A DNA stretch of 64,000 nt. Origin: Nitrospirillum amazonense (lineage in GTDB: Bacteria > Pseudomonadota > Alphaproteobacteria > Azospirillales > Azospirillaceae). Both the position numbers and the translations under genes were made by a program. The first letter of the stretch is position 1. Every line of letters begins with the position of its first letter. A model generated the notes under the pieces. That model saw nothing but the letters and a program-made list of their open reading frames with translations, was not told where the DNA came from and ran no database searches. Positions 19,265 to 28,500 of this stretch are shown piece by piece. The stretch covers positions 186,001 through 250,000 of the forward strand of contig NZ_VITN01000007.1 in NCBI RefSeq assembly GCF_007828045.1. The letters run 5' to 3'.

Positions 19265-20059
19265 TTAGAGCATGGAAGGGGTGGCCGGGATGCCCAGGCC
19301 GTTCATCAGCGACACCCGCCTCTGTGCGATGTCCGCATTGGGCGCGGGGTGGCGGCGGTAGACGTAGAGATAGTCGATGACGGCGTTGTAGTCGTTGGCC
19401 GCGCGGCTGTTGCCCCGGCGGTCCGTCGTCGCGTCCTTCACCTCGAAGATGCGGGAGGCCAGCACCGCCACGTGCACCGGCATCTGCCGGTTGATGACGG
19501 CCAGCATGAAATCCCAATCCTCATAGGCCCGCATGAACATGTCGAACTCCAGCCCCGTCAGCAGCGTGCGCGGAAAGGCGAAGCACGACATGTGGACCTG
19601 GTTTTTGATGTAAACCTCCAGCGTCAGGCGCCCCGCCACGTCCATGAAGCTTTCATCCAGGAATTCCGGCCCGTCCGGCCCCCGCCGTTCGGTGACGACG
19701 CTGCCGTTGGCGTAAACGGCCAGGCCCTGCTGCACCGCGGGCTGGGCCAGCAGGGCGGGGATGAAGTTGGTGTGCCAGGCGTCGTCGTCATCCAGGAACA
19801 GGATATAACGCCCGCGCGCCAGTGACAGGCCCAGGTTGCGGCTGGCCGAGGGGCCCGGGGCGCCGTTGCGGCGGATGTAGATGTCGTCCGCCGACAGCAG
19901 TGCGGCGCAGGCGCGGTCCGTCTCGCCATCCGTGGCGTCGGAAATGACAATGACCTCCACCACCGCCGGCTGCTGCTTGACGGATTCCAGGGCGCGGCGC
20001 AGCAGGTGCGCCCGCTTGTGCGTGGGAATGATGACGGTGACATCGGGTTGGGCGGCCAT
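19265..20059 (-). CDS. Glycosyltransferase family 2
   Basis: A 264-residue GT-A enzyme. The N-terminal PDVTVIIPTHKRAHLLRRALESV (residues 5-27), VIVISDATDG (37-45), GPSASRNLGLSLARGRYILFLDDDD (69-93, with the metal-binding Asp cluster at 90-93) and a later EDWDFML (acceptor-side ED motif) are all typical of GT2. There is no membrane segment, so it works in the cytoplasm. I start it at 20059 because the longer frame overlaps the upstream gene with low-complexity sequence. It lies 14 bases after the stop of the methyltransferase-TPR-GT9-like gene and 13 bases before the GT32-like gene. Confidence 0.85.
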   Translation of the reverse strand: MAAQPDVTVIIPTHKRAHLLRRALESVKQQPAVVEVIVISDATDGETDRACAALLSADDIYIRRNGAPGPSASRNLGLSLARGRYILFLDDDDAWHTNFIPALLAQPAVQQGLAVYANGSVVTERRGPDGPEFLDESFMDVAGRLTLEVYIKNQVHMSCFAFPRTLLTGLEFDMFMRAYEDWDFMLAVINRQMPVHVAVLASRIFEVKDATTDRRGNSRAANDYNAVIDYLYVYRRHPAPNADIAQRRVSLMNGLGIPATPSML

Positions 20060-20073
20060 GGCGGTCTCGACTG

Positions 20074-22197
20074 TCAGCGCTTTCCCGCCTTGCGGCCGGC
20101 GGCGGGCCTGTCGGCCGCGCCATGGGTTTGTATCTCTTTCGCCAATCGTGCCGTCACCGCCGCCATGACCGGGCCCCATTCACCCGCCGCCGGCTGGCGG
20201 AACTGCGTCAGGTTGGGATACCAGGGGCTGGTCTCCACCCCCGCCTCCAGCCAGCGCCAGCAGCTGTCAAAGCGGTTCAGCAGCCACACCGGCCGGCCCA
20301 GCGCGCCCGCCAGGTGGGCCACGGCGGAATCCACGCTGATCACCAGGTCCAGGCCTTGTACCAGGGCCGCGGTATTGGCCATGTCGGCAAAATCCGCCGT
20401 CCAGTCGATCAAACCCAGGGCGGCGCCATCCCCCCCCTTCTGCAGGGAGAAGAATCTGGCCCCCGGTTGGTTCAGAAGGGGACCCAACAGGTCCGGCGCC
20501 ACGGAGCGGCCGCTGTTGCGCGGGTGGTTGGGATTGCCCGCCCAGCACAGGCCGACGCGCAGACCCTGGTGCGCGGCCAAGCGCTGGGCAAACGCCGCCG
20601 CCTCATCCGCGGGGGCGGCCAGATAGGGCACCTCCGCCGGCACCGTCGCCAGCGTGGTGCGGAAGGCGCCCATCAGGTTGTGCAGGGGCAGGCGCAGGTC
20701 GAACCCGGCGGAGAGTTCGCCGATGGCCACCGCCTCATCCACCTCCGGCATGGCGGCCACCAGGCGCAGCAGCTCCGGCTGGCATTCCACGACGACGCGG
20801 GCGCCCAGGGCCTTGAGCGGCCGGGCATAGCGCACGAACTGCAGCGTATCGCCCAGGCCGCTATCCGCCGACAGCACGATGGTGCGTCCATCTTGGCGGA
20901 TGGGCTGGCCGGCCGGATCCTGGAACAGGCCGATCTGGCTTTCCGCGATGCGGCCATGCCAGATCCAGGCGATGCCCTCCGCCCCCTTGACGAAGTCACC
21001 TTTCCGCAGGTGCTGACGGCCGGTATAGATGTTGGCCTCGACATGGGATGGGTTGATCCGTAGCGCATTGGCCAGATAGGCCAGCGCCTCATCCGTCCGC
21101 CCCAGATGCTCGGCGTACTTGCCGAGACGGCAGTAGACGTCGTCGAGGCTGCCCAGCAAACCACCCTTTTCCTGCAGCAGGGCCACCGCGTCCTCATAAG
21201 CCTCCAGCGCATCATAGGCCTGGGACAGCGCGTTGATGACCCGGGGATCGTCGGGGGCGGCTGCCAGCGCCCGGCGCAGCACGTCCCGCCCCTCGTCCGC
21301 CCGCTGGTTGGCCACCAACTGCTTGCCCAGGTTCAGGAGGGCGTCCACGTAGACGGGATCGATCTCAAGCGCGCGACGCAACAGGCGCTCGGCCTCCGTG
21401 AAGGGGGCGATCAGGGCCAGGTTGTTCATGACCACCAGATTGTCCGGGTCGGCGGCCAGGATGGCGGCGTAGGCGGCGTGCGCCTCCCCCACTCGGCCTT
21501 GCTGGTGCAGGCCGATGGCCTCGGCGAACCTGGTGCTGATTTCCTGCCGGCGCGCCACCTGGGCGAACCGCGCCGCACTGTCGTCGGCCGCGGCACCCAA
21601 GCCCCAGCCCTTGTTCCGCTTGCGCAACACGACCTCGATGGCCGATTCCGACGTGCCCTTCAAGGTTTGATCGCGCAGCGGCGCGTCATACTGGAAGCCG
21701 CTGTCCAGCTTCTCCAGCTTCAGCACCTCCACCTCTTCCTTAAACAGATCCAGCAACTGCACGACGCTGATCGACTTCGGCGACCAGCTCTGCGGTTTCA
21801 GGATGGTGAAGGTCCATTTGTGGTCTTGGTTGAAGATGGAGGGCCAAACGCCCTGCTCATACATATCCTCGTCCGGAATGGTGATGATCAGGTGGCCGCC
21901 GGGCTTGCAGATGCGGATCCAGTTGCCGAGCGACCGCACGGGGTCCACCAGCTTTTCCAGGCAATGGCTGGAATGGACGAAGTCATAGCTGTTGTCCGCC
22001 ACCCCTTCCATCAACATGGCGTCACCATCGGGCGGATCCCACGGCCGGGCGGACTTCATCAGCGGAAAATAGTCCCCAAGGTTGCCCAAGGGGTTGGGGC
22101 CGCAGCCGATGTCTATCCCCTCGCCCACGATCCAGCGGCGGGCGAAGCGCCCGTCCGCGGTACGGCGCAGCATCTGCTTGGTCGTCTCATCCGCCAT
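20074..22197 (-). CDS. Methyltransferase-TPR-GT9-like fusion protein
   Basis: About 707 residues in three parts. Residues 1-190 form a SAM-dependent methyltransferase: GEGIDIGCGPNPLGNLG (motif I, about 26-42), then SYDFVHSSHCLEKL and PGGHLIITIPD. Residues about 215-415 hold TPR-like helical repeats (AYAAILAADPDNLVVMNNLA, RALEIDPVYVDALLNLGKQL, ALRINPSHVEANIYTG). Residues about 450-690 resemble GT9/heptosyltransferase-like domains of TPR proteins: GLRVGLCWAGNPNHPRNSGRS, FFSLQKG, LDLVISVDSAVAHLAGALGRPVW and SPWYPN. The start at 22197 has GGAG 7 bases upstream. TPRs would grip a protein acceptor, so one polypeptide may methylate and glycosylate a bound substrate. Confidence 0.8.
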   Translation of the reverse strand: MADETTKQMLRRTADGRFARRWIVGEGIDIGCGPNPLGNLGDYFPLMKSARPWDPPDGDAMLMEGVADNSYDFVHSSHCLEKLVDPVRSLGNWIRICKPGGHLIITIPDEDMYEQGVWPSIFNQDHKWTFTILKPQSWSPKSISVVQLLDLFKEEVEVLKLEKLDSGFQYDAPLRDQTLKGTSESAIEVVLRKRNKGWGLGAAADDSAARFAQVARRQEISTRFAEAIGLHQQGRVGEAHAAYAAILAADPDNLVVMNNLALIAPFTEAERLLRRALEIDPVYVDALLNLGKQLVANQRADEGRDVLRRALAAAPDDPRVINALSQAYDALEAYEDAVALLQEKGGLLGSLDDVYCRLGKYAEHLGRTDEALAYLANALRINPSHVEANIYTGRQHLRKGDFVKGAEGIAWIWHGRIAESQIGLFQDPAGQPIRQDGRTIVLSADSGLGDTLQFVRYARPLKALGARVVVECQPELLRLVAAMPEVDEAVAIGELSAGFDLRLPLHNLMGAFRTTLATVPAEVPYLAAPADEAAAFAQRLAAHQGLRVGLCWAGNPNHPRNSGRSVAPDLLGPLLNQPGARFFSLQKGGDGAALGLIDWTADFADMANTAALVQGLDLVISVDSAVAHLAGALGRPVWLLNRFDSCWRWLEAGVETSPWYPNLTQFRQPAAGEWGPVMAAVTARLAKEIQTHGAADRPAAGRKAGKR

Positions 22198-22275
22198 CAC
22201 GCCACTCCGCACATCGGCAGCGTCCGGTCCCGGGACGCGTCGAGAAAATGACCAAACCGGGCCGCAGGCATCCTG

Positions 22276-22872
22276 TCACCGCGGAGTCAGCGCCAGATAG
22301 CCGTCATCGGCATAGTCGCGGACGATAGTGTGGGTGTGGCGGAACTGGCGGAAGACGAAATCGATGTTTCGGTCGTAAAAAGCCAGCTTGTGCTCTGTCA
22401 CCGGCACGGCGCCGTCAGCGTAGGGGCCGTCCTCATAGGCGCGCAGACCATTCACCAGGATCACGTCGCGGCTGCGTGGCCGCAACTGCCGCAACTGGGC
22501 CATCAGGCTTTCCAGCGGCGGGCGCAGGGCGTCGTTCCCACCGGGGCCATACTTGGCCTGATGATAGGCAGCGCCGGGTTCATGGCCATCAAGCCAGAAC
22601 AGTATGGGAAGCTGTGCCGGGACCAAGGGCAGCACGGCCTTCAGCACATCCTCGCAGGTGGCGTACAGCAATTGAGCCCGAGGCACACCAGCCAGGCGCG
22701 CGCGCGCCTGGTTCAGGGCCTCCGTCGCGGTTTCGGCGGAGAACAGCCGCTCAAATCCAAAGGACGCGGCATGCAGCACGTTGTCGCCCGTCCCTGTCAG
22801 GGTCTCGATATAGACCTGGCACTGATAGGCGTCCAGCAGGCCCTTGAGATCGAAATGACGCAGTGTTCCCAT
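22276..22872 (-). CDS. Methyltransferase-like protein of unknown function
   Basis: A 198-residue protein starting MGTLRHFDLKGLLDAYQCQVYIETLTGTGDNVLHAASFGF. The ETxTGTGDxxxxA run at about residues 23-35 resembles motif I of small class I methyltransferase-like proteins found in polysaccharide and glycosylation loci. Further on, PILFWLDGHEPGAAYHQAKYG and RDVILVNGLRAYEDG fit strands 4 and 5 of that fold. I saw no catalytic signature beyond the fold. It sits 47 bases after the GT41 stop and 78 before the fusion gene, on the same strand. A sugar or protein modifier is the best guess. Confidence 0.55.
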   Translation of the reverse strand: MGTLRHFDLKGLLDAYQCQVYIETLTGTGDNVLHAASFGFERLFSAETATEALNQARARLAGVPRAQLLYATCEDVLKAVLPLVPAQLPILFWLDGHEPGAAYHQAKYGPGGNDALRPPLESLMAQLRQLRPRSRDVILVNGLRAYEDGPYADGAVPVTEHKLAFYDRNIDFVFRQFRHTHTIVRDYADDGYLALTPR

Positions 22873-22919
22873 GCGACCCACCGTTGGATATGCAGCCCTT
22901 GACCGTCCGCGTCCCAGCC

Positions 22920-24797
22920 TCAACCGGCCTTGCCAGGCATGACCCGGATGGCCAGCAGCCGTTCTTCCAGTTCCTGGACGAAACGGTCGGTGTCGCCCAG
23001 AGTGCGCCGCCAAGCCTCGCCACCCGCCAGCGCGTCGCGGAACGCCTTGTACTCCTTGGGCTTGTTGCCCAGCTTCACCGCCAGTTTCACATAGTCATCC
23101 ACACTGGTGGTCACGCCCTGGGACAGGCCCACGGTGCGGAGCAGGCTGCCCGCCATGCGCGAGGCGAAGGTCTTGCCCGACAAGGTGACGATGGGCAGGC
23201 CCATGCGCAAGGCGTCGCTGGCCGTGGTGCCGGAGTTATAGGGATAGGTGTCCAGAAACACGTCGGCCAGCGGCAGGCGGGCCAGGTACTGCGCCGGGCT
23301 GGCCGGGCCGGCGAACAGCAGGCGGCCGGGATCGATGCCTCGGGCACGCGCCCGTTCCTGCATGTTCTGCCGCGCCCACGGCGTGCGGGCCAGCAGCCAC
23401 AGCACGGAATTATCCACCCCGGCCAGGATGCGCATCCAGGCGTCGAAGACCTCTTCCGTGATCTTGTAGGTGTTGGAGAAGCAGGTGTAGACGAACTTGT
23501 CCGCCGGCAAGCCCACGCTTTCCCGCGTGGGTGACGGATCCACCAGCGCCTTGCTGTCGTTCACCTGATAGCAGATGGGCATGTACAGCGGCTTGGGGTG
23601 GAAATCGCCGGCCAAGTCCTTCGGCACCACGAAATCATCGACGATGGCGTAGTCCAGCTCAGGAATGGGCTGCGAACCGACGAAGCCCAGATAGGTGATC
23701 TGGACGGGTGCCGGCTTGCGCCGGACGATGCCGGGGCGCGACCCATCGGTCAGGCCGTTGAGGTCGACCAGGATATCCAGCTCATGCTGGCGCATCAGCG
23801 CCGCCACCTGGTCGTCGCTCATCTCCACGACACGGAACCATTGGTCGAAGGCGCCCAGGATGCGATGCCGCAGATAGCTGTTGTCGTCCAGGCCCATGTC
23901 ATAGCCGTAGACCTCGAACTTGGCCCGGTCGTGCTTCTCGATCAGCTCCACCATCAGCATGCTGACGGGGTGCAGGTTGTAGTCGGACGACAGGTAGCCG
24001 ATGCGCACCTTCTCATGGGCGTAGCCCTGCGGCGGGGCCAGCCGCTCCGGTGCGCCGAAGCGGGAAATCCATTGTTCGACCCAACGGTTGACCACCGCGT
24101 TCTCATCGAACAGCGACATCAGCGTCAGGCCGCCCGAGTTGGCGACCATGTCATCCTTGGTCAGGCCGGGAACGGGTAGGTAGACGGGCCAGGCGCACAT
24201 CTTCAGGCGCAGATGCACCCAATGGCTGATGGCGTCGGACTGCTTGGGCACGGTCAAGAGGCTGCGGTACAGCTCCCGCTCCGCTTCCTCGAACCGACTC
24301 AGCCGTTCCAGCAGGCGGCCCCGCTGGTTCAGCAAGGTGGTGCGCATGTCGTCGGGCTGGATGGATCGACGCCAAATCTCCAGCGCCTCATCAGGCTTGC
24401 CCTGGCCTTCGGACATCAGGCCCAGATTGATGGCGGCGATCAGGAAATCGGACTTCAACGACAGGGCGGCGTTGTAAGCCGCACCGGCCGCAACCGTGTC
24501 GCCCACATTGGCCAGTTCCACACCCAGGTTGAAATAGGCGGCGTGTCGCAAGGCGGCGTCGGCCGGCACCTCATCCAGCCAAAGCTGATACAGCGAGGCA
24601 GACCGCATCCAGGGGGCGGCATCCCGCGCCGCCTCGACCAGGCTCAGCAAACCCGTGAAATCCAGGCGGCCCACCAGGTAACGAAATGCCGTTTCCTCGA
24701 TCCCCGGCGGAATCTTCCAAGCCCTGGCGGTCAGGTATTCGATAACGTCGGCGGATTGCAGCGGTGCCTGATGTGTAATGAAAGCAGCAGAGGCCAC
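22920..24797 (-). CDS. GT41 glycosyltransferase (OGT/SPINDLY-like)
   Basis: A 625-residue enzyme. The N-terminal 250 residues are helical with TPR-like units (AAYNAALSLKSDFLIAAINLG, DEALEIWRR). The C-terminal 360 residues form the GT41 catalytic region: RIGYLSSDYNLHPVSMLMVELIEKHDRAKFEVYGYDMG (H276 aligns with the catalytic-region His of OGT), DILVDLNGLTDGSRPGIVRRKPAPVQITYLGFVGS, FSNTYKITEEVFDAWMRIL (K445 matches the donor-phosphate Lys), LADVFLDTYPYNSGTTASDAL and GLPIVTLSGKTFASRMAGSLL. GT41 enzymes O-glycosylate Ser/Thr of cytoplasmic proteins, with GlcNAc or, for SPINDLY, fucose. The start is GTG. Position behind the giant Ser/Thr-repeat gene makes that protein the obvious substrate. Confidence 0.9.
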   Translation of the reverse strand: MASAAFITHQAPLQSADVIEYLTARAWKIPPGIEETAFRYLVGRLDFTGLLSLVEAARDAAPWMRSASLYQLWLDEVPADAALRHAAYFNLGVELANVGDTVAAGAAYNAALSLKSDFLIAAINLGLMSEGQGKPDEALEIWRRSIQPDDMRTTLLNQRGRLLERLSRFEEAERELYRSLLTVPKQSDAISHWVHLRLKMCAWPVYLPVPGLTKDDMVANSGGLTLMSLFDENAVVNRWVEQWISRFGAPERLAPPQGYAHEKVRIGYLSSDYNLHPVSMLMVELIEKHDRAKFEVYGYDMGLDDNSYLRHRILGAFDQWFRVVEMSDDQVAALMRQHELDILVDLNGLTDGSRPGIVRRKPAPVQITYLGFVGSQPIPELDYAIVDDFVVPKDLAGDFHPKPLYMPICYQVNDSKALVDPSPTRESVGLPADKFVYTCFSNTYKITEEVFDAWMRILAGVDNSVLWLLARTPWARQNMQERARARGIDPGRLLFAGPASPAQYLARLPLADVFLDTYPYNSGTTASDALRMGLPIVTLSGKTFASRMAGSLLRTVGLSQGVTTSVDDYVKLAVKLGNKPKEYKAFRDALAGGEAWRRTLGDTDRFVQELEERLLAIRVMPGKAG

Positions 24798-24857
24798 GAT
24801 CGACGTTCCATGAATAAGCGCCTCAGGGCTTCTTAGTCCCTGAAATATCGAATGGAA

Positions 24858-25415
24858 TCATAACACGATATTGACGGTGGAGCGATCCGCAACTTTGGCC
24901 TGCTCGCCGCCCGGCGCCGTTGTTTCAGCCGGCGGCGATGCCGGGGCGGAAGCCGCACTGTTAACGGGGGTCGCGGCGGCCTGGGCACCGCCATTCTGCG
25001 ACCCCGATGCCTGGGCGACGGCCGTCTGGGTCTGCACGACCTTGGCATAGGCCGTACTGCCCTGCAGCTGGCGCGAGGGCGACAGCCGGAAGGGACCTTT
25101 CTCGGACTTTTCGTTCTTCGTCGTCACGTTGTCACCAACCCGAACCACCGGCCGCTGATATCCCGGCATCGCCGGCGATGCCTGTGCCGCCATATTATAT
25201 GCGGCCACGCCCGACAGCATACTCTGCTGAGAGATCCGGACGGCATCCGCCGGGGTGCTGCTCTGGGCGGTCCTGGACGGCTCCGCCGTGGCGCCCGCCT
25301 TGGCCAGGGCTTTCTGGAAGTCGGTATCGCCCCGGCTGGCAGGCGCGGCCTTGGTGAGGGCGGTCCTGCCGACCACCCCGCCTATCGGCCGCGATGACAC
25401 CGGATCGTTACCCAT
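24858..25415 (-). CDS. Ala/Ser/Thr-rich small protein of unknown function
   Basis: A 185-residue frame starting MGNDPVSSRPIGGVVGRTALT; a longer start at 25511 would run through the terminator-like hairpin. It is rich in Ala, Ser, Thr, Gln and Pro, has no signal peptide or membrane helix and no recognised domain. One more ordered stretch is AYNMAAQASPAMPGYQRPVVRVGDNVTTKNEKSEKGPFRLSPSRQ in the middle. It lies between the giant repeat gene (182 bases) and the GT41 gene (60 bases) on the same strand, so it probably belongs to the same system, perhaps as a partner or second glycosylation substrate. Confidence 0.6.
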   Translation of the reverse strand: MGNDPVSSRPIGGVVGRTALTKAAPASRGDTDFQKALAKAGATAEPSRTAQSSTPADAVRISQQSMLSGVAAYNMAAQASPAMPGYQRPVVRVGDNVTTKNEKSEKGPFRLSPSRQLQGSTAYAKVVQTQTAVAQASGSQNGGAQAAATPVNSAASAPASPPAETTAPGGEQAKVADRSTVNIVL

Positions 25416-25491
25416 GAACCCCAACCCCGCATGGGAGCCCAACCGTCGGGCCCCATGCCTTAACCACGAATCCGGGGCCCTGAAAAGCGCC

Positions 25492-25524
25492 GAGGATTGA
25501 GAGGATAGCACCCCCTCAATCCTC
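25492..25524 (-). terminator. Terminator-like hairpin after the giant repeat gene
   Basis: GAGGATTGAG (25492-25501) and CTCAATCCTC (25515-25524) form a perfect 10-bp stem with a 13-base loop. On the minus strand it is followed by GGCGCTTTT, a weak T-run. It lies 74 bases past the giant gene stop and could end part of the transcripts, lowering expression of the downstream modification genes relative to the repeat protein. Confidence 0.5.
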
Positions 25525-25597
25525 TGGCACCCGCCCCTGAACGGGCCGGAGATGCTGCCCCGCAGCCCCGGCCCGAACCATCACGCCACTCTTATCC

Positions 25598-28500
25598 TTA
25601 CCCGGACAGACCCGTCAGCCAGGCGTTGACCTGATCGGTGTTGAACGCATGGACCTGGGCCGAGGTGAACACGCTGGCCTGGGCCGTCGTCAGGTTCGAC
25701 AGCTGGTCGGTGGTCAAACCGGGGATTTGATCCGTCGTCAGGCTCACCACCTGGGTGGTCGTGAACTCCCGGATATCCGCCGTGGTCAACGCACTGATCT
25801 GGTCCGTCGTCAGCGACCGGACTTGGGCGCTGCTGAGGGCCGCGACTTGGGCGCTGCTCAAGGCCGACAGGTTGCTGGTCGTCAGGCCGGCCACCTGGGT
25901 CGTCGTCAGCGACTGGACCTGCGCGGTGTTCAGCGCCTGGACATCCGTGGTGCTCAAGGCCCCCAGCTGATCGGTCGATAGCGCCTTCACCTGCGCGCTG
26001 TTCAGGCCAACCACCTGGCTGGTGCCCAGGGCCGACAGCTGATCCGTGGTCAGGGCCTGGACCTGGGTCGTCGTCAGCCTGGTCACCTGGGCGCTGCTGA
26101 GGGCGTTCAGGTTATCCGTGCTGAGCGTCGACACCTGCGATGTGGTCAGGGCCGAAACCTGGGCCGTGGTCAGCGCCCGCACATCCGCCGTGCTAAGGCT
26201 GTTCAGCTGGTCGGAGGTCAGGGCCTGAACCAGGGCGCTGGTCAGGCTGGCCACCTGGGAGGTGCTGAGCGCCGTCACCGTGCTGGTGCTGAGCGTCGAC
26301 ACCTGCGCCGTCGTCAACTGGCTGATCTGGGCGGTCGTGAACTCCCGGACATCGGTGGTGGACAGCGCGTTCAGCTGGGTGCTGGTCAGAGACTGGACCT
26401 GGGCGCTGGTCAGCGACTGGACTTGGTTGCTGGTCAGGGCCGACAGGTTGTCACTGCTGAGGCCGGAGAGCTGGGCCGACGACAGCGCCTGGACCTGGGT
26501 GCTGCTCAGCTTCGTCACCGTCGCGGTGGACAGGGCGTTCAGCTGGTCGGAGTTCAGCGCCTTCACCTGGGCCGTCGACAGGCCGGTGATCTGCGCCGTT
26601 CCCAGCGCCGCCACCTGGTCGGTGGTCAGTGCGCCCACCTGGGCCGTCGTCAGACCGGCTTCCTGGGTCGTCGACAGCGCCGCCACGTTGGCCGTGCTGA
26701 GGGCCGACAGCTGGGCCGTCGTCAGTTGGCCGATCTGAGTGCTGCTGAGCTCACGCAAGTCCGCCGTGGTCAGGTTGTTCAGCTGATCGGTGGTCAGGGC
26801 CTGGATCTGGCTGCTGGACAGCTTGGTCACCTGGGCGCTGCTGAGTGCGTTCAGGTTGCTGCTCGTCAAGCCGGACAATTGGCTGGTGGTCAGCGCGCCG
26901 ATCTGCGCCGTCGTCAACGCCTGGGCATCCGCCGTGCTGAGCGAGGCCAGTTGGTCGGTCGACAGCTGCTGCACATCCGCCGTCGTCAGACTGGCGACCT
27001 GGGCCGTCGTCAGGGCCCCCACGTTGGTGGTGCTCAGGTTCGACACCTGCGCCGTGGTTAGCTGGCCGATCTGGGCCGTCGTCAGTTCCTGGACGTCCGC
27101 CGTGGTCAGGGCGTTCAGCTGATCGGTGGTCAGCGACTGGACCTGGGCGCTGCTCAGCTTGGACACCTGGGCGCTGCTCAGCGCGTTCAGGTTATCGCTG
27201 CTGAGGTTCGACACCTGCGCCGTGGTCAGCTGGCCAATCTGGGCCGTCGTGAACTCCCGGATGTCGGCGGTCGTCAGGCTGTTCAGCTGGGTGCTGGTCA
27301 GGGCCTGGACCAGTGCGCTGGTCAGGCTGGACACCTGGGCGCTGTTCAGGGCGCTCAGGTTGGTGCTGTTGAGGCCGGAAATCTGGGCCGTCGTCAGCTG
27401 GCTAACCTGCTGGGTCGTCAGCTTCTGCACCGTGTCGGTGGTCAGGGCGTTCAGCTGGTCCGTCGTCAGGGCCTTCACCTGGTTGGCCGACAACCCGCTG
27501 ATCTGAGCCGTGCCCAGCGCCGCCACCTGGTCGGTGGTCAGCGACTGCACCTGGGCTGTCGTCAGACCGGCTTCCTGCGCGGTCGTCAGCGCCGCCACGT
27601 TAGTGGTGCTGAGGGCCGACAGCTGGGCCGTCGTCAGTTGGCCAATCTGGGTGCTGGACAGTTCCCGGATATCCGAGGTCGTCAGGCCGTTCAGCTGATC
27701 CGTGGTCAGGGCCTGGATCTGGCTGCTGGACAGCTTGGCCACCTGGGCGCTGCTCAGGGCGCTCAGATTGCTGGTCGTCAGGCCGGACACCTGGTTGGTG
27801 GTCAGCGCGCCGATCTGCGCCGTCGTCAACGCCTGGGCGTCCGCCGTGCTGAGAGCCGCCAGCTGATCGGTGGATAGCTGCTGCACGTCCGTCGTCGTCA
27901 GGCTGGCCACCTGCGCCGTCGTCAGCGCGGACACCACGTCCGTGCTCAGGTTCGACGCCTGGGCGCTGGTCAGCTGGCCGATCTGGGCTGTCGTCAGTTC
28001 CTGCACATCGGCCGAGGTCAGGCTGTTCAGCTGGGTGCTGGTCAGCGACTGGACCTGGGCGCTGGTCAGCTTCGACACCTGGGCGCTGGATAGCGCGTTC
28101 AGGTTATCGCTGCTGAGGTTCGACACCTGGGCCGTCGTCAGCTGGCCGATCTGCGCCGTCGTCAGTTCCCGGACATCCGAGGTCGTCAGGCTGTTCAGCT
28201 GGGTGCTGGTCAGTGACTGGACCTGGGCACTGTTCAGGCTGGACACCTGGGTGCTGGTCAGCGCGTTCAGGTTGTCGCTGGTCAAGCCGGAGACCTGCGT
28301 GGTCGTCAAGGCCTGGACCTGGGCCGTCGTCAGCTTCTGCACCGTGGCCGTGGACAGGGCGCCCAACTGGTCAGTGGACAGCGCCTTCACCTGGGCGGTC
28401 GTCAGGCTGCTGACCTGGGCCGTCCCCAGCGCCGCCACTTGGTCGGTGGTCAGCGACTGGACCTGGGTCGTCGTCAGGCCTGCCACCTGGCTGGAGCTGA

